64,000 nt of DNA from Trachythela sp. YZ-2020 (taxonomy: Eukaryota > Cnidaria > Anthozoa > Malacalcyonacea > Clavulariidae): the NCBI GenBank assembly GCA_016169945.1, contig JADLSH010000282.1, positions 2,311,001-2,375,000 on the forward strand, given 5' to 3'. The notes under the pieces are model-generated. The model was not told where the DNA came from, searched no databases, and saw only the letters and a program-made list of their open reading frames with translations. Position 1 is the first letter of the stretch. Every line of letters begins with the position of its first letter. The translations under genes and the position numbers were made by a program. This document shows positions 21,087 to 33,165 of the stretch, in pieces.

Positions 21087-21650
21087 CCCATACTGATACA
21101 TAAGGAGTTTGGACACATAGAACACTTTGTCTGCATTCCACGGCGAGAATGACCTTTCCTTGGATGATGACAAGTTGTATAGTGAGGTGGTTTGTTCGTT
21201 TTGGCTGTGTAGGATTTCATTTGTACTGGTATTGGGTGGATCTCTGAAGGAAGAGATGGAGTCAAGTTGGTTATCCTGATCTTCATGTTTTTTACGCTTT
21301 CGCTTATTTGATCAGCATTAACACTTGGAACATCGGGAGGGTTCTCCATGCCAACTTCTTCTTCATCCCTATTATCCTCGTCATTGGATTTGGTTGTGTC
21401 TCCACAAAATGTTGCTTCTGTTGCAACATTTCGAAGTTCCTCTACTGTCCTGTTAGTTGCTGCTTTGCATAATGGGCATGTTGCCCCTTGCAGACAAACA
21501 TCATGGAAGGAGTGACAGCAGCCGCTGAAAATTGACCAATCTTCATTATCATCATCAACTTTGCATGTGGGTAAATCACTCTTTGTGTTTTCATTTGATG
21601 ATTGTATAATACGTATATAATTTTCGCTCGAAGTTTCTATCTACATGCAA
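21087..21650 (-). pseudogene. Interrupted gene, N-terminal part: RING-like finger
   Basis: Minus strand: after a possible acceptor (TTTGCATGTAG near 21,642) the frame reads IETSSENY and on to a finger, GCCHSFHDVC then ATCPLCKAA, near 21,470-21,545. These are RING-type ligands (Cys, His, His, Cys, Cys, Cys). A polar linker and a second Cys cluster (KCSMCPNSLC) follow. The frame meets the P2 end at 21,087 and resumes at 15,142 in the same frame if the 7-bp duplication is counted once. RING plus protease suggests a ubiquitin-related protein. P2 disrupts it. Confidence 0.6.
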
Positions 21651-21920
21651 ACACCATTAATTTTGCAATTTTTAGCTAAGATGTATATATTTTATGAAGT
21701 TGCTTTTGGCCTGACTTGAACCAAAATAATAAGTGTAGAAATTGCCAGCGGTTATCTTTATATCATCACAAACTGATAACTCAATGAAGACCACAATAGG
21801 AATAATAATAATGAAGGTTTATTTAAAAACTTATTGCAGCAACCGCTGAATTACAAATTATTACATAGAGTATAGCTAAGTAATACTGTTATAATGTTAA
21901 CATTACATTAAGATGTTATA

Positions 21921-24900
21921 TCAATATTTACAGGTTATGAAATTTAAAAATCTATCAGTATTTACAAAGTTTACACAATTCGGTTCGCGTGTATACCGTA
22001 AGTTATATTCATGATTAATACCAGCACTGTTATTGTTAAAAAGTTCTTTAAGGGGACCAGATAATTTGTTGTCTCTAGCAAATTTCCTACAAATATCTTC
22101 TCGTCTTTTTGTCAATGTTTGTAGACCAACTCTGCACAGCGACTCTTCATATGGTAAACCAGGGTCAATTATTTTTAGGGCTCGCTTTTGGACTTTTTCC
22201 GCTTTAGTTTTTAAATATTCCGGGATTGCAGACCAAACAGGGGCAGCATATTCAAGAATTGGTCTGATTAAGCTGCAGTATACTGTTATCAATTCTTGGC
22301 GCGCAATCCTTACTTTCCGTAATATACGCAGAATGTAAAGTCTCTTGTTAGCTTTCTTAATAATATAGTCACAGTGTAAGTTCCATGTGAGATCGTTGCT
22401 TAAATATACGCCAAGTAACTTGTATGACGTTACTCTTTCTATTGTATTTCCACCAATTTGTAATGAATCTCGAATTGGCAGTCTATATTGGAGAAAGTCA
22501 ATAACCATTTCCTTACATTTTTTTGGATTCAATCGCATACCTCTTGTACTAGCATATTCACCGATATCATTGACCAACATAGGGGTAATGCTCGGCGAAC
22601 ATCTTGGGATAACTTCAATAGTTGTCAGATCATCCACAAATTTACTTCTAAGATTCCACTCACGGAGTAAACTATTCACCAGTACAGCAAATAGGATGGG
22701 GCCTAACTTAGTACTTTGGGGTATACCTCCATTCAGGTACTTAAATGACGATACTTTGTCGCGAATGCGGACGCATTGTTTCCTTTCCGTCAGGAAGGCT
22801 CGAATCCATCTTACTAAAGGAGGACGTACATCCAACTTTTCTAGCTCCGCGATTAAAACGTTATGGTCAACTAAGTCAAACCCCTTACTAAAGTCCGCAA
22901 AGAATGCCCGAATTGAGCAACCGCCTCTGTCAAGAGTCATCAAAACGTTGTGTAGCAAAACGACTAATGCTTGTGTTGTGGACCGGCCTTTCATCGCGAA
23001 CTGGTATGGGTCAATCTGGCCACCAATGTCCCTTAATAAGGATTCCAAGGTGAAGCTTTCCATTATTTTGGCTATCTGTGACGTCAGTGATATTGGGCGA
23101 AGGTCATCTTCAATCGTCTTTGGTGGCATACATTTGGGTATTGGGGAAACAATTGATGACTTTAATAATTCTGGTATCCGACCCTCCTTCATGGTACTGT
23201 TATAGATGTCAGATATCACTGGAGATAATTCAAAAGCAAAGTCACGAAGTATCCTATTGGGGATTTCATCGGGACCAACCGATTTGTGGGGTTTAACTTC
23301 CTTTAAGGCATGATACGCTTTATACGAGTCAACAAGCATGTCAGGCGTACATTCAGTTTGGTTATTCAAATCAGCCTCAAGAGGTTGGAATTCAGCTGAT
23401 ATGCTAACAAAAAAGTTGTTAATTTTCTCCGCCAGTTCATTTATTGTATCAGCAGATCGACTCGCCCAATAACTGTTCACACCATTCTGTTTGCCTAGAA
23501 CCACATCCAAGCTGTTTACTTCTTTCCACCATTTAGATATATCACCATCTTTGATATTGTGAACGTTGTTGTGGTAATATGACTGTTTACATGATCTCAC
23601 CTCGGCTTGGACTTTATTACGCCACAGTTTAAAAGGGTGGGACTTCTTCCCATACTTTGTAAGGGATGTTTGTCTCTTGGATATGAATCGTTAGGTACTT
23701 CATCTTATCTAGATGAAATGTTTATCTATCCAGTAAGTTTTAGCTTATTCGACACCCATGGTTTATCACAGACACGTGTACTTTGCTTTTTTAACGGGAA
23801 GTGCTTATTGATGGCGTCCATGATATCTTTGTAGAAAATATTGAATTTGTTTTGGGGACAGTCTTCATTGAGAACATCACTCCATGAATTGTTACATATC
23901 CATCTACCAAACGTGCGCATATTACTATCTTACATTTCTCTCCTACAGGCAGGCCTTTTAGAACTTTTAGCCTTAGAATTCACATCTCTTGAGTTAATAA
24001 GTACTGCAAAGTGGTCACTACTACCAATATGTGGAAGTTGTGCTGGCTCGTTAAAATGTTTAGGTTTGTTCACAAGACACCAATCTAATATGTTGTTACC
24101 TCTTGTTGGTACTTTAACCAATTGAGTCAGACCACATCTCCTTGCTAGGGTGGACGACAATATATTAGTACTGCAGGGATTGAAGTCACCTATTAAAATT
24201 ATCAAGGCATCCGGATATTTATTAAGAAATGTATCGACATTTGAATTGATGTGTTCGGTCAATAACTCATTGTCCTCTACTTTTACCGACGGGGGGTGAT
24301 AGATTACTCCAAATAATATAGTCGAAGTGTGACGTGGGAGACGATATGGTGTAAGATGGATCCACAATGTCTCAAGACCAGATAGCTCTAGGCTAGATAG
24401 TCTTTTTGCTGGAATTGATTGGTGGACATAGGCACAGATTCCACCGCCGGTAGTTTTATTACAATGTAGTCTATCTTTCCTCATCAAAACGAAATCCGGG
24501 ATATTAACGGCCCTGTCTGGTATTCTATCATTTAACCACGTTTCGGTAACAGATATTACATGGACACTGTTTAGTTGAGCGACAATATCGAGTTCGTCAA
24601 CTTTTGATAGTAAAGATCTTATGTTTGTCATTAATATGGGAGGAAATGAGTTACTTGGCGATTTTGTAGACGTAGCATGTATAGGAGTTAGATTACATTT
24701 GTTACTTCTAGTTAGTGTTCTGTTATAGCCTCTGTTAGTTATTCTAACGGGAATTTGGTGGGATATAGTTTGATTAGTAGTAGAATTGAAATTGAACTGC
24801 AGATTGAAGGCAGAAGACAGGGAAGGGGAAAATTCGTACATTGAAGGACAGGCAATATAGGGTATTGGGTGTTGAGGAAAATGAACGTTGGCATCTAGTA

Positions 24901-25045
24901 TCAGTGTCTGGGAGGTTCTGTCGCAATTTCCATTAATGGTGGTGGGTAGAAGCCTGACCGAGGATGAGGGCGTTGGTGAGGGAAACGTAGGTGTCGAAGA
25001 AACAACGCTAGGAGACATTTGGATCAGAATATTATCACTCTGCAT
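21921..25045 (-). pseudogene. LINE ORF2: endonuclease and reverse transcriptase
   Basis: The endonuclease lies at 25,045-23,930 with TETWLNDRIP, GGGICAYVH, IGDFNPC and GSSDHFAV, all catalytic blocks present. After a TAA at 23,930-23,932 the frame continues (23,920-23,726). It then shifts into the reverse transcriptase (23,600-21,921) with ADFSKGFDLVDH (motif A), GGIPQSTKLGP (motif B) and FVDDLTTIE (motif C), then the LNPKKCKEM and RALKIID blocks. It would nick target DNA and copy the RNA into it. Two breaks disable it; the reverse transcriptase part is one uninterrupted frame of 559 codons. Confidence 0.88.
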
Positions 25046-25051
25046 GGTTTT

Positions 25052-25899
25052 TTAAATATTCTCGTGAGGTTTATCCTTGAAAATCACTTCCTTCTCCAAT
25101 TCAGATATGCGTGATATTAAATTCAAATTTACTTTACTCAATTTGCATATTTCTTGTTTATTTGTGTTAATAATTTGGTCTTGTTCAGAAAGTTTAACCA
25201 ACAAATTTGCCATTTCTGATTCAACTTTTTCTTTAAATGTAGACAAACGTTGCTCTATTTTACCGAAATTATCATCGACACACTGCTGGTGAGCAGTAGA
25301 TTTTCCAATTATTTGAACAGAATTATTGTTATCATTCCTTGGCAAGATACTCGTATTATAATATGAATTGTCGATAAACTCTTCAAGTTGCTCAATCGAT
25401 GAAATATCATTGCCTGATAGTGCATCTTTGCTTCTAAAAATATCAATCATATCGCCAACAGGTACTGTTTTGGTACAAGTTGATCCGTTGTTAACATCAA
25501 TATGGCTCGGCGAGGATTGAACTTCAAGATGGCATATAGATATGTCTTTTGGCTTCGTTGTACAAATTACATTTATCAAAAAGTCCTTTAATAAGTGCCC
25601 TTCAGCACCTTGAAATAGCAGTGATTTGGGCTTACCGTAATACCAGGTAACTATTAGATCGGATTTGCTGTTTTTAAATCTCTTTGAGTAGCCCCCTGGT
25701 GAGGTCCATTTGCCATTTATGCCAGCAATATTTTGGACAAAATTCTGTAATTTGTCAAATCCGTTGTTCCATTTCAAGCGTTTGCCGTCGTAGGTAAGGT
25801 CACAGTTATCTTTGTAGGGTCGAAAAATATCAGGATTCAAATTTTTAACAGTAATTTGGAATTTTCTAAAGAGCTGGTTTTGTTATTAGTGTCGGCCAT
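25052..25899 (-). pseudogene. LINE ORF1 with C-terminal coiled coil
   Basis: The start is likely at 25,899 (MADTNNKTSS); a frameshift near 25,845 joins it to the main frame from 25,840. The remaining 262 residues have a basic N-terminal half (DGKRLKWNNGFDKL, SKRFKNSKSDL) and a C-terminal helix with heptads (RISELEKEVIF). ORF1 proteins of this class bind element RNA and self-associate. It ends with TAA six bases before the ORF2 start, a spacing that suits termination-reinitiation. Confidence 0.7.
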
Positions 25900-26220
25900 T
25901 TTATACTTGTATATTATGAATAGAATTGCAGTAGAAAGACCTTTACCCTATAGAAAGCGAGCTAGTTTATGCATGGTGTAAATAGGATTTTTTCTGCATT
26001 GTCCTTAGACAAGAAGAAATGATATTGAGTATATTCACTCCTAATTTAATTTAGCAGGTAACGGGTGAGGCATGCGCAGCTGTTTGTCAGATATATTTGT
26101 GTTTTGTGTAAAATAGTACAGTCAATAAAGTACTTAGATTTCTCATTGTTTAAACCTTCTTATGAACTGCCCGCTAAAATACTCATGTGTGTTTCAATTT
26201 GAGTTTTGAAACAAAACTTT

Positions 26221-26695
26221 CAGAAGTAAGATCGATACCAGTTTTCCACCAGTCTAGAAACAGTCCAATGTTTGATAAATGTCGTCTTGTGGTCGGTACA
26301 AACATTAACACGAATCTCTGTTTGTTAATTCAGGCGTAAAGAAAACGTTTCTTACATAGAAATCAGTGTGAAATTTAAGCCGTAAATTCAGGCAAATGGC
26401 CAAGTATTTTTTTCTCGGTATGCAACGATTTTTGCTAGGACTTGTTGCTTTCATTCTAACAAGTAAGTGACTTAAAATATATAACATCACATACATCATA
26501 ATAAAGCCTTGATGGAAAGAGAATTAAGATTGGAACGAATGCTCTCGGTATGTAGTATTTTCCCTTAGAATTGTCTAAATTTATGCACTTGTTTAATAAA
26601 TGAACTATCATATATATTTTCCATTTAATTTTCCAACTTTAAGCACAGAAATATATAATAGACATATATAAAGACGAGTAATTAGTACCTAGCAG
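26221..26695 (+). repeat. Signal-exon block S, copy 1
   Basis: About 470 bases closely match 60,261-60,735 in the same orientation, covering 5' UTR, signal-peptide exon, splice donor and part of the intron. The flanks differ, so this is a duplicated gene segment and not a single-exon retrocopy. Confidence 0.85.
26420..26462 (+). CDS. First coding exon: signal peptide (copy 1)
   Basis: ATG opens MQRFLLGLVAFILT, a short basic n-region and a hydrophobic core typical of a secretion signal, ending in a phase-1 GTAAGT donor at 26,463. Conservation with 60,452-60,494 supports it as real. The next exon is uncertain: both the Cys-rich exon at 29,167 and the SEA exon at 41,744 begin in phase 1. Confidence 0.7.
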
Positions 26696-26735
26696 ATTTG
26701 GGCTGGCTTAACTGATTCCAATATATATATATATA

Positions 26736-27754
26736 CAGCTAATTGCATTAAGGTTGTCCTCCGACAAAGCTAAAAGGTAAAAGCCAAGCGCGAAAAGAAC
26801 GATGGGAGCGACTAGTTTGAATTAATTAACTGCGTGTGAATAAATACCTATTTTCCCGTTTAAACCAATTTTCTTTGTTGTCGAGTTTAACCGACATGAC
26901 TAAACTGCATGTGGAAAAACGTTAGTTGTTGTTTTTCGAAAAGCAGTTCATGGAGTTTGCCAGTGATTGCATTTGAAGTATTCTAAGTAATACCTCCAAG
27001 AACATCAGGCAGTTTTTGTTTACAAATAACTTGCAGATAGTTGTGAAATAGAACGCAGGCAAAAAGCAACGAATTTTCTCCCCGGGGACCTCAAATATGC
27101 TGGAGCCCGCCAGTTGTTGAAATGTCGAATAATTAAGTAATCTCTGCGTAGCTGTGCTATCACGATAGTGTTAAACTCTAAAGCAGTGTTTTGTACAAAA
27201 ATGGATGAGGAGGATGCTGTAAATATTATGCTTAAAATTGTTCGCCAAGGCAATAAGAATCAAAACGATACTTATACTAAGCAAGATGTCCCGTACCGTA
27301 TAATGTTGCTCTCGTATAATATATACTTGCTCTCGTATAGATCTCCTCAATATCGATTCCACTATATCAATTAGGGAAATAGCTCTCCATTGCAAATCGT
27401 GACTGTACGCACGAGGCGTTTTTAACACAAAACGTAACAGTCTGCAATTCGTAAGAGGTATTTTACTTGTTTTCACGGGACAATTATGCTATAGCGGCCA
27501 CGCTGGGACGAAACTTTAAATCATAGTCTTGTTCTGCCGTTTGGCATGCAGATTGAATAATTATGAGGGAATTTTCATAATAACAATATATTCATTAGCG
27601 TTCTCAAGGGACTCAAACTTGGCTTGCTGCATGGTCAAGCTTTTTTCCGTATGAATATGCGAGATTAATATTTAATACATAAACCCATCGAACTTTTCGC
27701 GCTTGGCTTTTACCTTTTAGCTTTGTCGGAGGACAACCTTAATGCAATTAGCTG
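26736..27754. mobile_element. 1,019-bp non-autonomous DNA transposon with ~75-bp TIRs
   Basis: The ends CAGCTAATTGCATTAAGGTT and their inverted copy extend about 75 bp with few mismatches, flanked by TATA on both sides (TA or TATA duplication). Internal frames on both strands (27,168-27,476) are short and show no transposase motif. Confidence 0.85.
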
Positions 27755-28547
27755 TATATGCCCTCACTCCAGATCCTAACCATGACGGTCAACTTTAACC
27801 CAAAAACAAAAAGACATAAACTTAGAACCCTTACCTAGTACATAAACTCGCATGGGAATATAATTTTGGTAACGCCACTATAATAACATTCTATAGAGAA
27901 TTTACCGAATTGGTCGAAAGTTAGCTTAGCTCGCTTGTCAGAACTTAATGTTAAAGTTATTTTGCGAATGGAAATTCCCAGAAAAATACGATACATCACA
28001 TATAATAAAATGTACATGAAAAAGGACTTTACAGTTGTTTTCTTCGCTTATGGTTTGTTCTTTAATATTTTATCCTAGAAATTCTCCATAAATAATGGTT
28101 GGGAAAAGGTCAGAATAGGATAAATTTCACGGGGTTATTTCTAGGGGCGAAACTATCCCGTATTCATCGAGGTGTAACTGCATTGTAACAATTGCCTTGC
28201 CGAATACAATAATGCTCTGCAGCACTAGAGGTTCATCTACGGTAATGTACATACGAAGGACACGGCCAAATGTATATTTACACGAAATATCTACTACAGT
28301 GCAACCTATATACGTTGTAAATTTTACGAAATTATATTCAGGGCCGAAATTATCCCGTTTTCGTTGAGCGATAACGTCCTAATGTTCATTTACACGAACT
28401 CTCTACTGCCGTGCTCTTTTAAGAATTCGTCAGTGGAGGAGCAATGAGGGAAAAGGGACCTGGAAATAAGTTGGTAAAGTGGAGGTGTGCATCGAGGGGA
28501 TAAGTGAAGTCAGGGGTCCTTCTTTCTGGCGGCCCAAATCTAAATTT

Positions 28548-29088
28548 CAGTGTTGTAAATACTCGTTACTAAAGTAATGCGGAACTACTCCACAATTACT
28601 TTTTGAGTAATTTTTCGGTAATTTACTACTTTCTGTAGAAAGGTAATTTTATAACGAAATTAATTACTTTTTGAAGGTAACGAGTAATATTTTGCAAATA
28701 TAATTTTGCGTTACTTCTGTGTACTTTTTATTATCTTCCAACCCTACAAATTCCGCATTTTGGCGGTTTCGCCCATGTGTAATATAGTCTGTTTCAGTGC
28801 TTCTAGTAGTTTGGAAATAATTTCGCTTTAATTGATTTTAACCGAAGAAGCCAGCGGTGTTACTGATCAGCGATCATACATCATGGTAAATACTTCATGA
28901 CATTGCACTGTTGCGTAGCCTTGCTTGGACAGTGCAAGCAAGCACTGAAAGTAATTAATAATTAAATACCTTTTAAAAAGTAATTAATAATTTGTAGTTA
29001 ATTTCTTTTAAAGAAAGTAATTAGCAGTTTGTAATAATTAATTGCAATTTTTACTCACTACTATTTTTGGGGAATTTTTACAGCACTG
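28548..29088. mobile_element. hAT-type MITE, 541 bp
   Basis: Short inverted ends CAGTGTTGTAAA and TTTACAGCACTG, with a perfect 8-bp target duplication CTAAATTT (28,540-28,547 and 29,089-29,096). The AT-rich interior is full of AGTAATTA motifs. It inserted just upstream of the exon at 29,167. Confidence 0.9.
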
Positions 29089-29166
29089 CTAAATTTCAAA
29101 CAAAAACAAATTTGAACTTAGCTGAACAGAAACGCGCTCTGATTTTCTCAAAAACTAACTTTTCAG

Positions 29167-29348
29167 GTACTTGTATCGTGCGATGTGGTGAAGATGGGAA
29201 ATGTAAAAACAGGATGTACAATGATCGTCAAAGAAGAGACAGTCTTTCTGAAAACGTCGTTATTGGAATGGATTACTTTGGAAGAGCAAAGATCGTATGT
29301 CATTGTGATGCTGAAGGTGTACAAAGAATAATGTCAAAGAGCATGTAA
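29167..29348 (+). CDS. Terminal exon of a small Cys-containing protein
   Basis: After a good acceptor (ACTTTTCAG) a phase-1 frame runs about 60 residues to TAA, with five Cys in the pattern C-x3-C-x5-C-(about 31)-C-x-C and a basic middle. The phase matches the signal exon at 26,420-26,462, 2.7 kb upstream on the same strand; joined, they would give a small secreted protein. Function unknown; the Cys number and spacing do not match a family I can name. It could instead be an unrelated exon. Confidence 0.45.
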
Positions 29349-30480
29349 GAAAGACTTCCTGATTTGACCAGAAGGGCGCAGAATTCTCGCGTAATTTTCG
29401 TTTTCTTTATCGTCATCACCTCGTTTCTCCCATTAAGAGAATCTGGTCGTCTCGAAATCTTTCACCATGTTTTGCAGCCATTGACGTTTTCCAGATCCTC
29501 AACACTACCATTATTCCGAATACTGTCCTTCAATTCTCGCTTGTGTTCTCTTCTTTGCTTCCTTCCGATCCCATACCAATCTAACAAACTCGTTGTTTTC
29601 CATCGCCCTCTAGTTTCTCATATTATCTCTCTCACTTAGGTCTACGTCTCATTCTGTCTTGTTGCCACTCTTATATCTTTTAGGAATCTCAATTCCACCA
29701 CTTACAGTTTATTTTTAACAGCCCCTTACAATCTTGATGAATTAAGCACCTGTTCATATGAGTCCACTTAAATGGAAAACTAACCTGCATGAGTGACAAC
29801 TATATACAACCGGTATAATGTGTTCATGTCCATGGTGGAATCTCAGTCAAGTGGGATAAAATTTTCCATATGAATTCTCAATAGGAAAATGTAAACAAGA
29901 AAAATAAGCATTAATAGACCTTAGCAAAGATCATTCTTAAAATTCGCAATGTAACGTACAGTGTGTTCAATCACAACAAAATATATTTCATAGACGCCAT
30001 GCTTTCGTAATTTTCTCGAACCCAGGTGGGATATTAGAACCAGAGATATGAGCACAGGAATAAAACATCCCAACATACAGTTAAATATATATATCGTTAT
30101 GTTCGGGATTCAACTTCGGCAGCGATGTGAACATAAGCAACTTGCTGTGTTTGTTCTCGTCTGCATGAAAAGGATGTAAGTATCTCGCGAAAATATTTCC
30201 AATGAGACTCCGTTGTGCTAACAATTATTGAACTACCGTTATAGTTTGGCAAGCAAGCGTGGTTTTATTGTGAAAGTGAGATCAAAACCTTTGAGAAAGT
30301 CGGCTTCAAATGGGCAGATACAAGAGAAAGGACACTCGTTCAAGAATGAAGATGAAACAAGTAAAAGACATCTTATCTATTCTCAGAAATGTTGCAGAAT
30401 TGATCTCACCAATCCCGGAAAACGTAAGTTGGCTTGAGATAATAAATATATTTTGGTGAATAGTGATGGTAGCTGCGATA
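29349..30480. other. Mostly non-coding; two possible exons
   Basis: Two exon-like pieces end in good donors: an ATG-led stretch at about 30,099-30,173 before GTAAGTATC, and a Lys/Arg-rich stretch to about 30,421 before GTAAGTTGG (KRGFIVKVRSK, CCRIDLTNPGK). No family is recognised and the connection is unproven. Confidence 0.3.
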
Positions 30481-30514
30481 AATTGTCCGAAAATAGTAAT
30501 TTAGATATGGAATA

Positions 30515-30655
30515 GTGAGTATTTGTGAATAGTAATATAGGTACCGTTCTGGTCTGTTGTTTGAGGGTGAGCAAGGTTGAGCATGAGGTTGGGCTTCATT
30601 AAATATTCAAACATCTTTTAGCATATGAGGGTGAGTATCATCCAATGAGCTATTA
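30515..30655 (+). repeat. Outer left arm of a large interrupted inverted repeat
   Basis: It matches 41,480-41,640 in inverted orientation (GAGGGTGAGCAAGG, CTTCATTAAATATTCAAA). The adjoining right-arm sequence corresponds to 33,735 onward, so about 3 kb (30,655-33,735) interrupts the left arm. Confidence 0.7.
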
Positions 30656-30669
30656 TTACTGGAGGAAGT

Positions 30670-31030
30670 TGTCGGCAGAAAAAAGTGTCCGCAAAAACAT
30701 GGCGGATTTTGACGTCAATTGACGCCATTTCCATGACAACTTGTTCCTTTTGCCCATGGTAATTAGAACTGACCAGGCTCAATTCTGAGCTCTCTACAAC
30801 ATTCACACATCCCTGGTGTTTGCAAAATATATATTAGCTTCTGTAGTTTTGGCAGTAAATTCTCGTTGTTTTCAATATTTTATACATATTTTTTGTTCTT
30901 GGAGCAATTCCGCGAGTAAAGTGCAAGTCGCACACGTTATTCTCGTCCGCGAAAGCCAACAAACATATAGTAAAACTTCGAAAATGTCCTCAAAGATGAT
31001 ATTTGAAGCTATAACTAGCAGGTAATTAAT
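30670..31030 (+). repeat. Promoter and 5' exon block E, copy 1
   Basis: It matches 59,230-59,600 in the same orientation, from an AACATGGCGGATTTT motif through an exon-like stretch ending GATATTTGAAGC and a GT donor (31,021). It probably represents a duplicated promoter and 5' exon. Copy 1 alone has a TGACGTCA. Confidence 0.7.
30699..30717 (+). promoter_or_regulatory. YY1-like ATGGCGG and CRE TGACGTCA
   Basis: AAAACATGGCGGATTTTGAC is followed at 30,710-30,717 by the CRE palindrome. Both motifs are common in metazoan core promoters. They lie upstream of the block E exon. Confidence 0.45.
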
Positions 31031-31250
31031 ATTGTGCAGTTCACATATGATAATGATAATAGTTTATATAATGTTTCATTAAACACTTAGTGGCAATAAA
31101 TGTACAGTATAATGTATTTGATATTTTGCTAACGAGGATTTGAAGTTTGGTTGCAAAAAATACATAAACTTTGTTTCATTCTATTTTATTTTACCAGGTT
31201 GAAATGGTCTACTTTATAAGGGTTGAAAATCCACATCCACAGTTTCATAC

Positions 31251-32662
31251 TGTTTTATCAATATTTGATGTTCTGAATAGGTTGTATGTATTTTTCGCCA
31301 TTTAGAAAATTATAATTTCCTGTCAGTAGTATGAAGCCATGTATTTTACAAATATCAGAATATCTTGAAGACTGGTTTTATATATAGACATAAATCTATA
31401 TAATTATGTGCTACTATCTTTAAAGTAGGGAATTAGGATAACATAGAATTAGGGTTTTGTATTTTTTTATAAGCTAGGGGTGCCGGAAGAAGTTCAGGGT
31501 GCTGTTGGACACGATTTCTGCTAAGCTTTCTGGCCAAAGATGTCTTTAGGTTGAGGATTTTTGAAGAATTAGGATTGTAGTCCTGAAATGTTTGGTGCCA
31601 GTGTATTAACGTCGCCTTGCAAGACCTAATAACTGACCCAGGGAAAATCAGTAGATGCCCCACCCCCAGTCTCACACCCATGCACTTTGGTTCAACCAGT
31701 CCCCACTAAATGCTCGCTAGGGATTTCAACGCTGTGTAGTGTTCAGGCCGCACTATCATCTGGGAGTTTCTTGCAAAATATAATTATTTTATAGTTTGGG
31801 TGCATGTTATTGTAGAATTTGAAGACTTATATGAATCGTACAACTACCAAAACAAATTAGAACAAACTTCAACATTTCAAGCAAGGGACCTTTTAGTCTG
31901 CCCAACCAAGGGTCTCAAAACGTGGCAGTTTGTTCCTTTTTTATCATATATTTGTTGTATCATACTTTCAAGCCTGCAAATATGATAGGTTTTTCAATAA
32001 ATAGCAATTAGATATGCAACAATCTGGAAAAGGTCACTAACTTGTTCACCATTCATGCATCATCCCTATGAGTGAAAGGTATCACCGTAGCAGGTGTAAA
32101 TACCCCCAGTGCACCAAAAGTTCCGGTGTCCCTGGCTTACAATATTTTTTGAATAACCTATATCTATTTTTTATTGTAGAATTATCCAACAATAATGCAG
32201 TCCACACAGGTGTTTTTTATTTAACTTCTTCAAAGAATAACTATTAATCAGCAGTAAATATTGTAAAAATTAAACTTTATAAAGATCTAGACTCCCAACA
32301 CAGAGGAAATTTCTGCAGTTCAGGCGGTGAAGGCAGATGTCTAAAGGAGAGGGGTATAAATTAGCTTCTGATTTCCTCCATCAGGGAGGTGTGGATATTT
32401 TGTGGATCACTGCTTGGGCTGGCTTTCATTATTTTAAACATATCAACATCACATTTACTGTGCTATAGGCACATATGTGACAGACAGCCTACAGATTCTT
32501 AAAGGGGTTGCTCCATACCAACACTTGAAGTCGTAGTCAAAAGTTTCATAAATCATACAAATTTGGGTACGCCCGTATGCATTGGTTGATGCTTACTTTT
32601 TCTCAAGGTGGTGAATTGCCTTAATGCCAAGCAACTCACTCTGCAATGGTGCTACAAAATCA
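31251..32662. other. Non-coding gap
   Basis: AT-rich; no exon or repeat boundary could be supported. Confidence 0.4.
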
Positions 32663-32670
32663 GGCAAGAC

Positions 32671-33165
32671 CAGGGGCATAACTAGCGGGTACGGGGGGTT
32701 AGGGGGTGAGTCACTCCCCCCCAATAATGTTAACAATTGCAGTTTGTATGGCAAATTTTGCCATATTAGTCGGGCAAAAATACATTCAATTCATGTTCAG
32801 TGGGAACAAACACCCTCGACCATCCAGTTCGGGCAATTCTAAAAATGTTCTAATCTAATATAGAACATTTTCTGACTATCAGAATTCTATAAAATCTGCT
32901 CCAAAGTGCATAAAATGATGTTTCACAGCCACTACATTTCAAAATTTTCTGGGGGGCATGTACCAATACCGCCTAGTGGCCTATTGCTTTTGGCACTCGA
33001 TATACCTGAGCATTCCCACTAGTGGCATGAGTACCCCTAACTTTTCTGGGTTTTTTCACATGAAGAATGAGGTGCCCATGACCTTTACGTTATGTCCTGA
33101 CCACACCCTTTCGTCGGGCAGAATGTTCTACACCCCCCAATGTTTAGACCCAAGTTATGCCCTTG
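32671..33165. mobile_element. hAT-type MITE, 495 bp
   Basis: Ends CAGGGGCATAACTAG and CAAGTTATGCCCTTG are inverted, with a perfect 8-bp target duplication GGCAAGAC (32,663-32,670 and 33,166-33,173). The interior has no conserved coding content. Confidence 0.9.

Larger units (their letters stand above)
21801..25935 (-). mobile_element. CR1-type LINE, nearly full length
   Basis: Two ORFs on the minus strand, a short 3' UTR with AATAAA, and an (ATT)n tail at 21,801-21,812 define the 3' end. The 5' boundary is not visible; the first ATG at 25,899 lies in AAAATGGCCGAC, a YY1-like site. Defects are a frameshift early in ORF1, a stop at 23,930 and a frameshift near 23,700. Confidence 0.88.

Noticed and set aside
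22033..23205. Plus-strand frames opposite the LINE reverse transcriptase
   Set aside because: They are antisense shadows; the minus frame has all reverse transcriptase motifs.
29167..29348. Peptide toxin
   Set aside because: Five Cys and a possible signal exon are not enough; the spacing matches no toxin framework I can name, and the splice is unproven.
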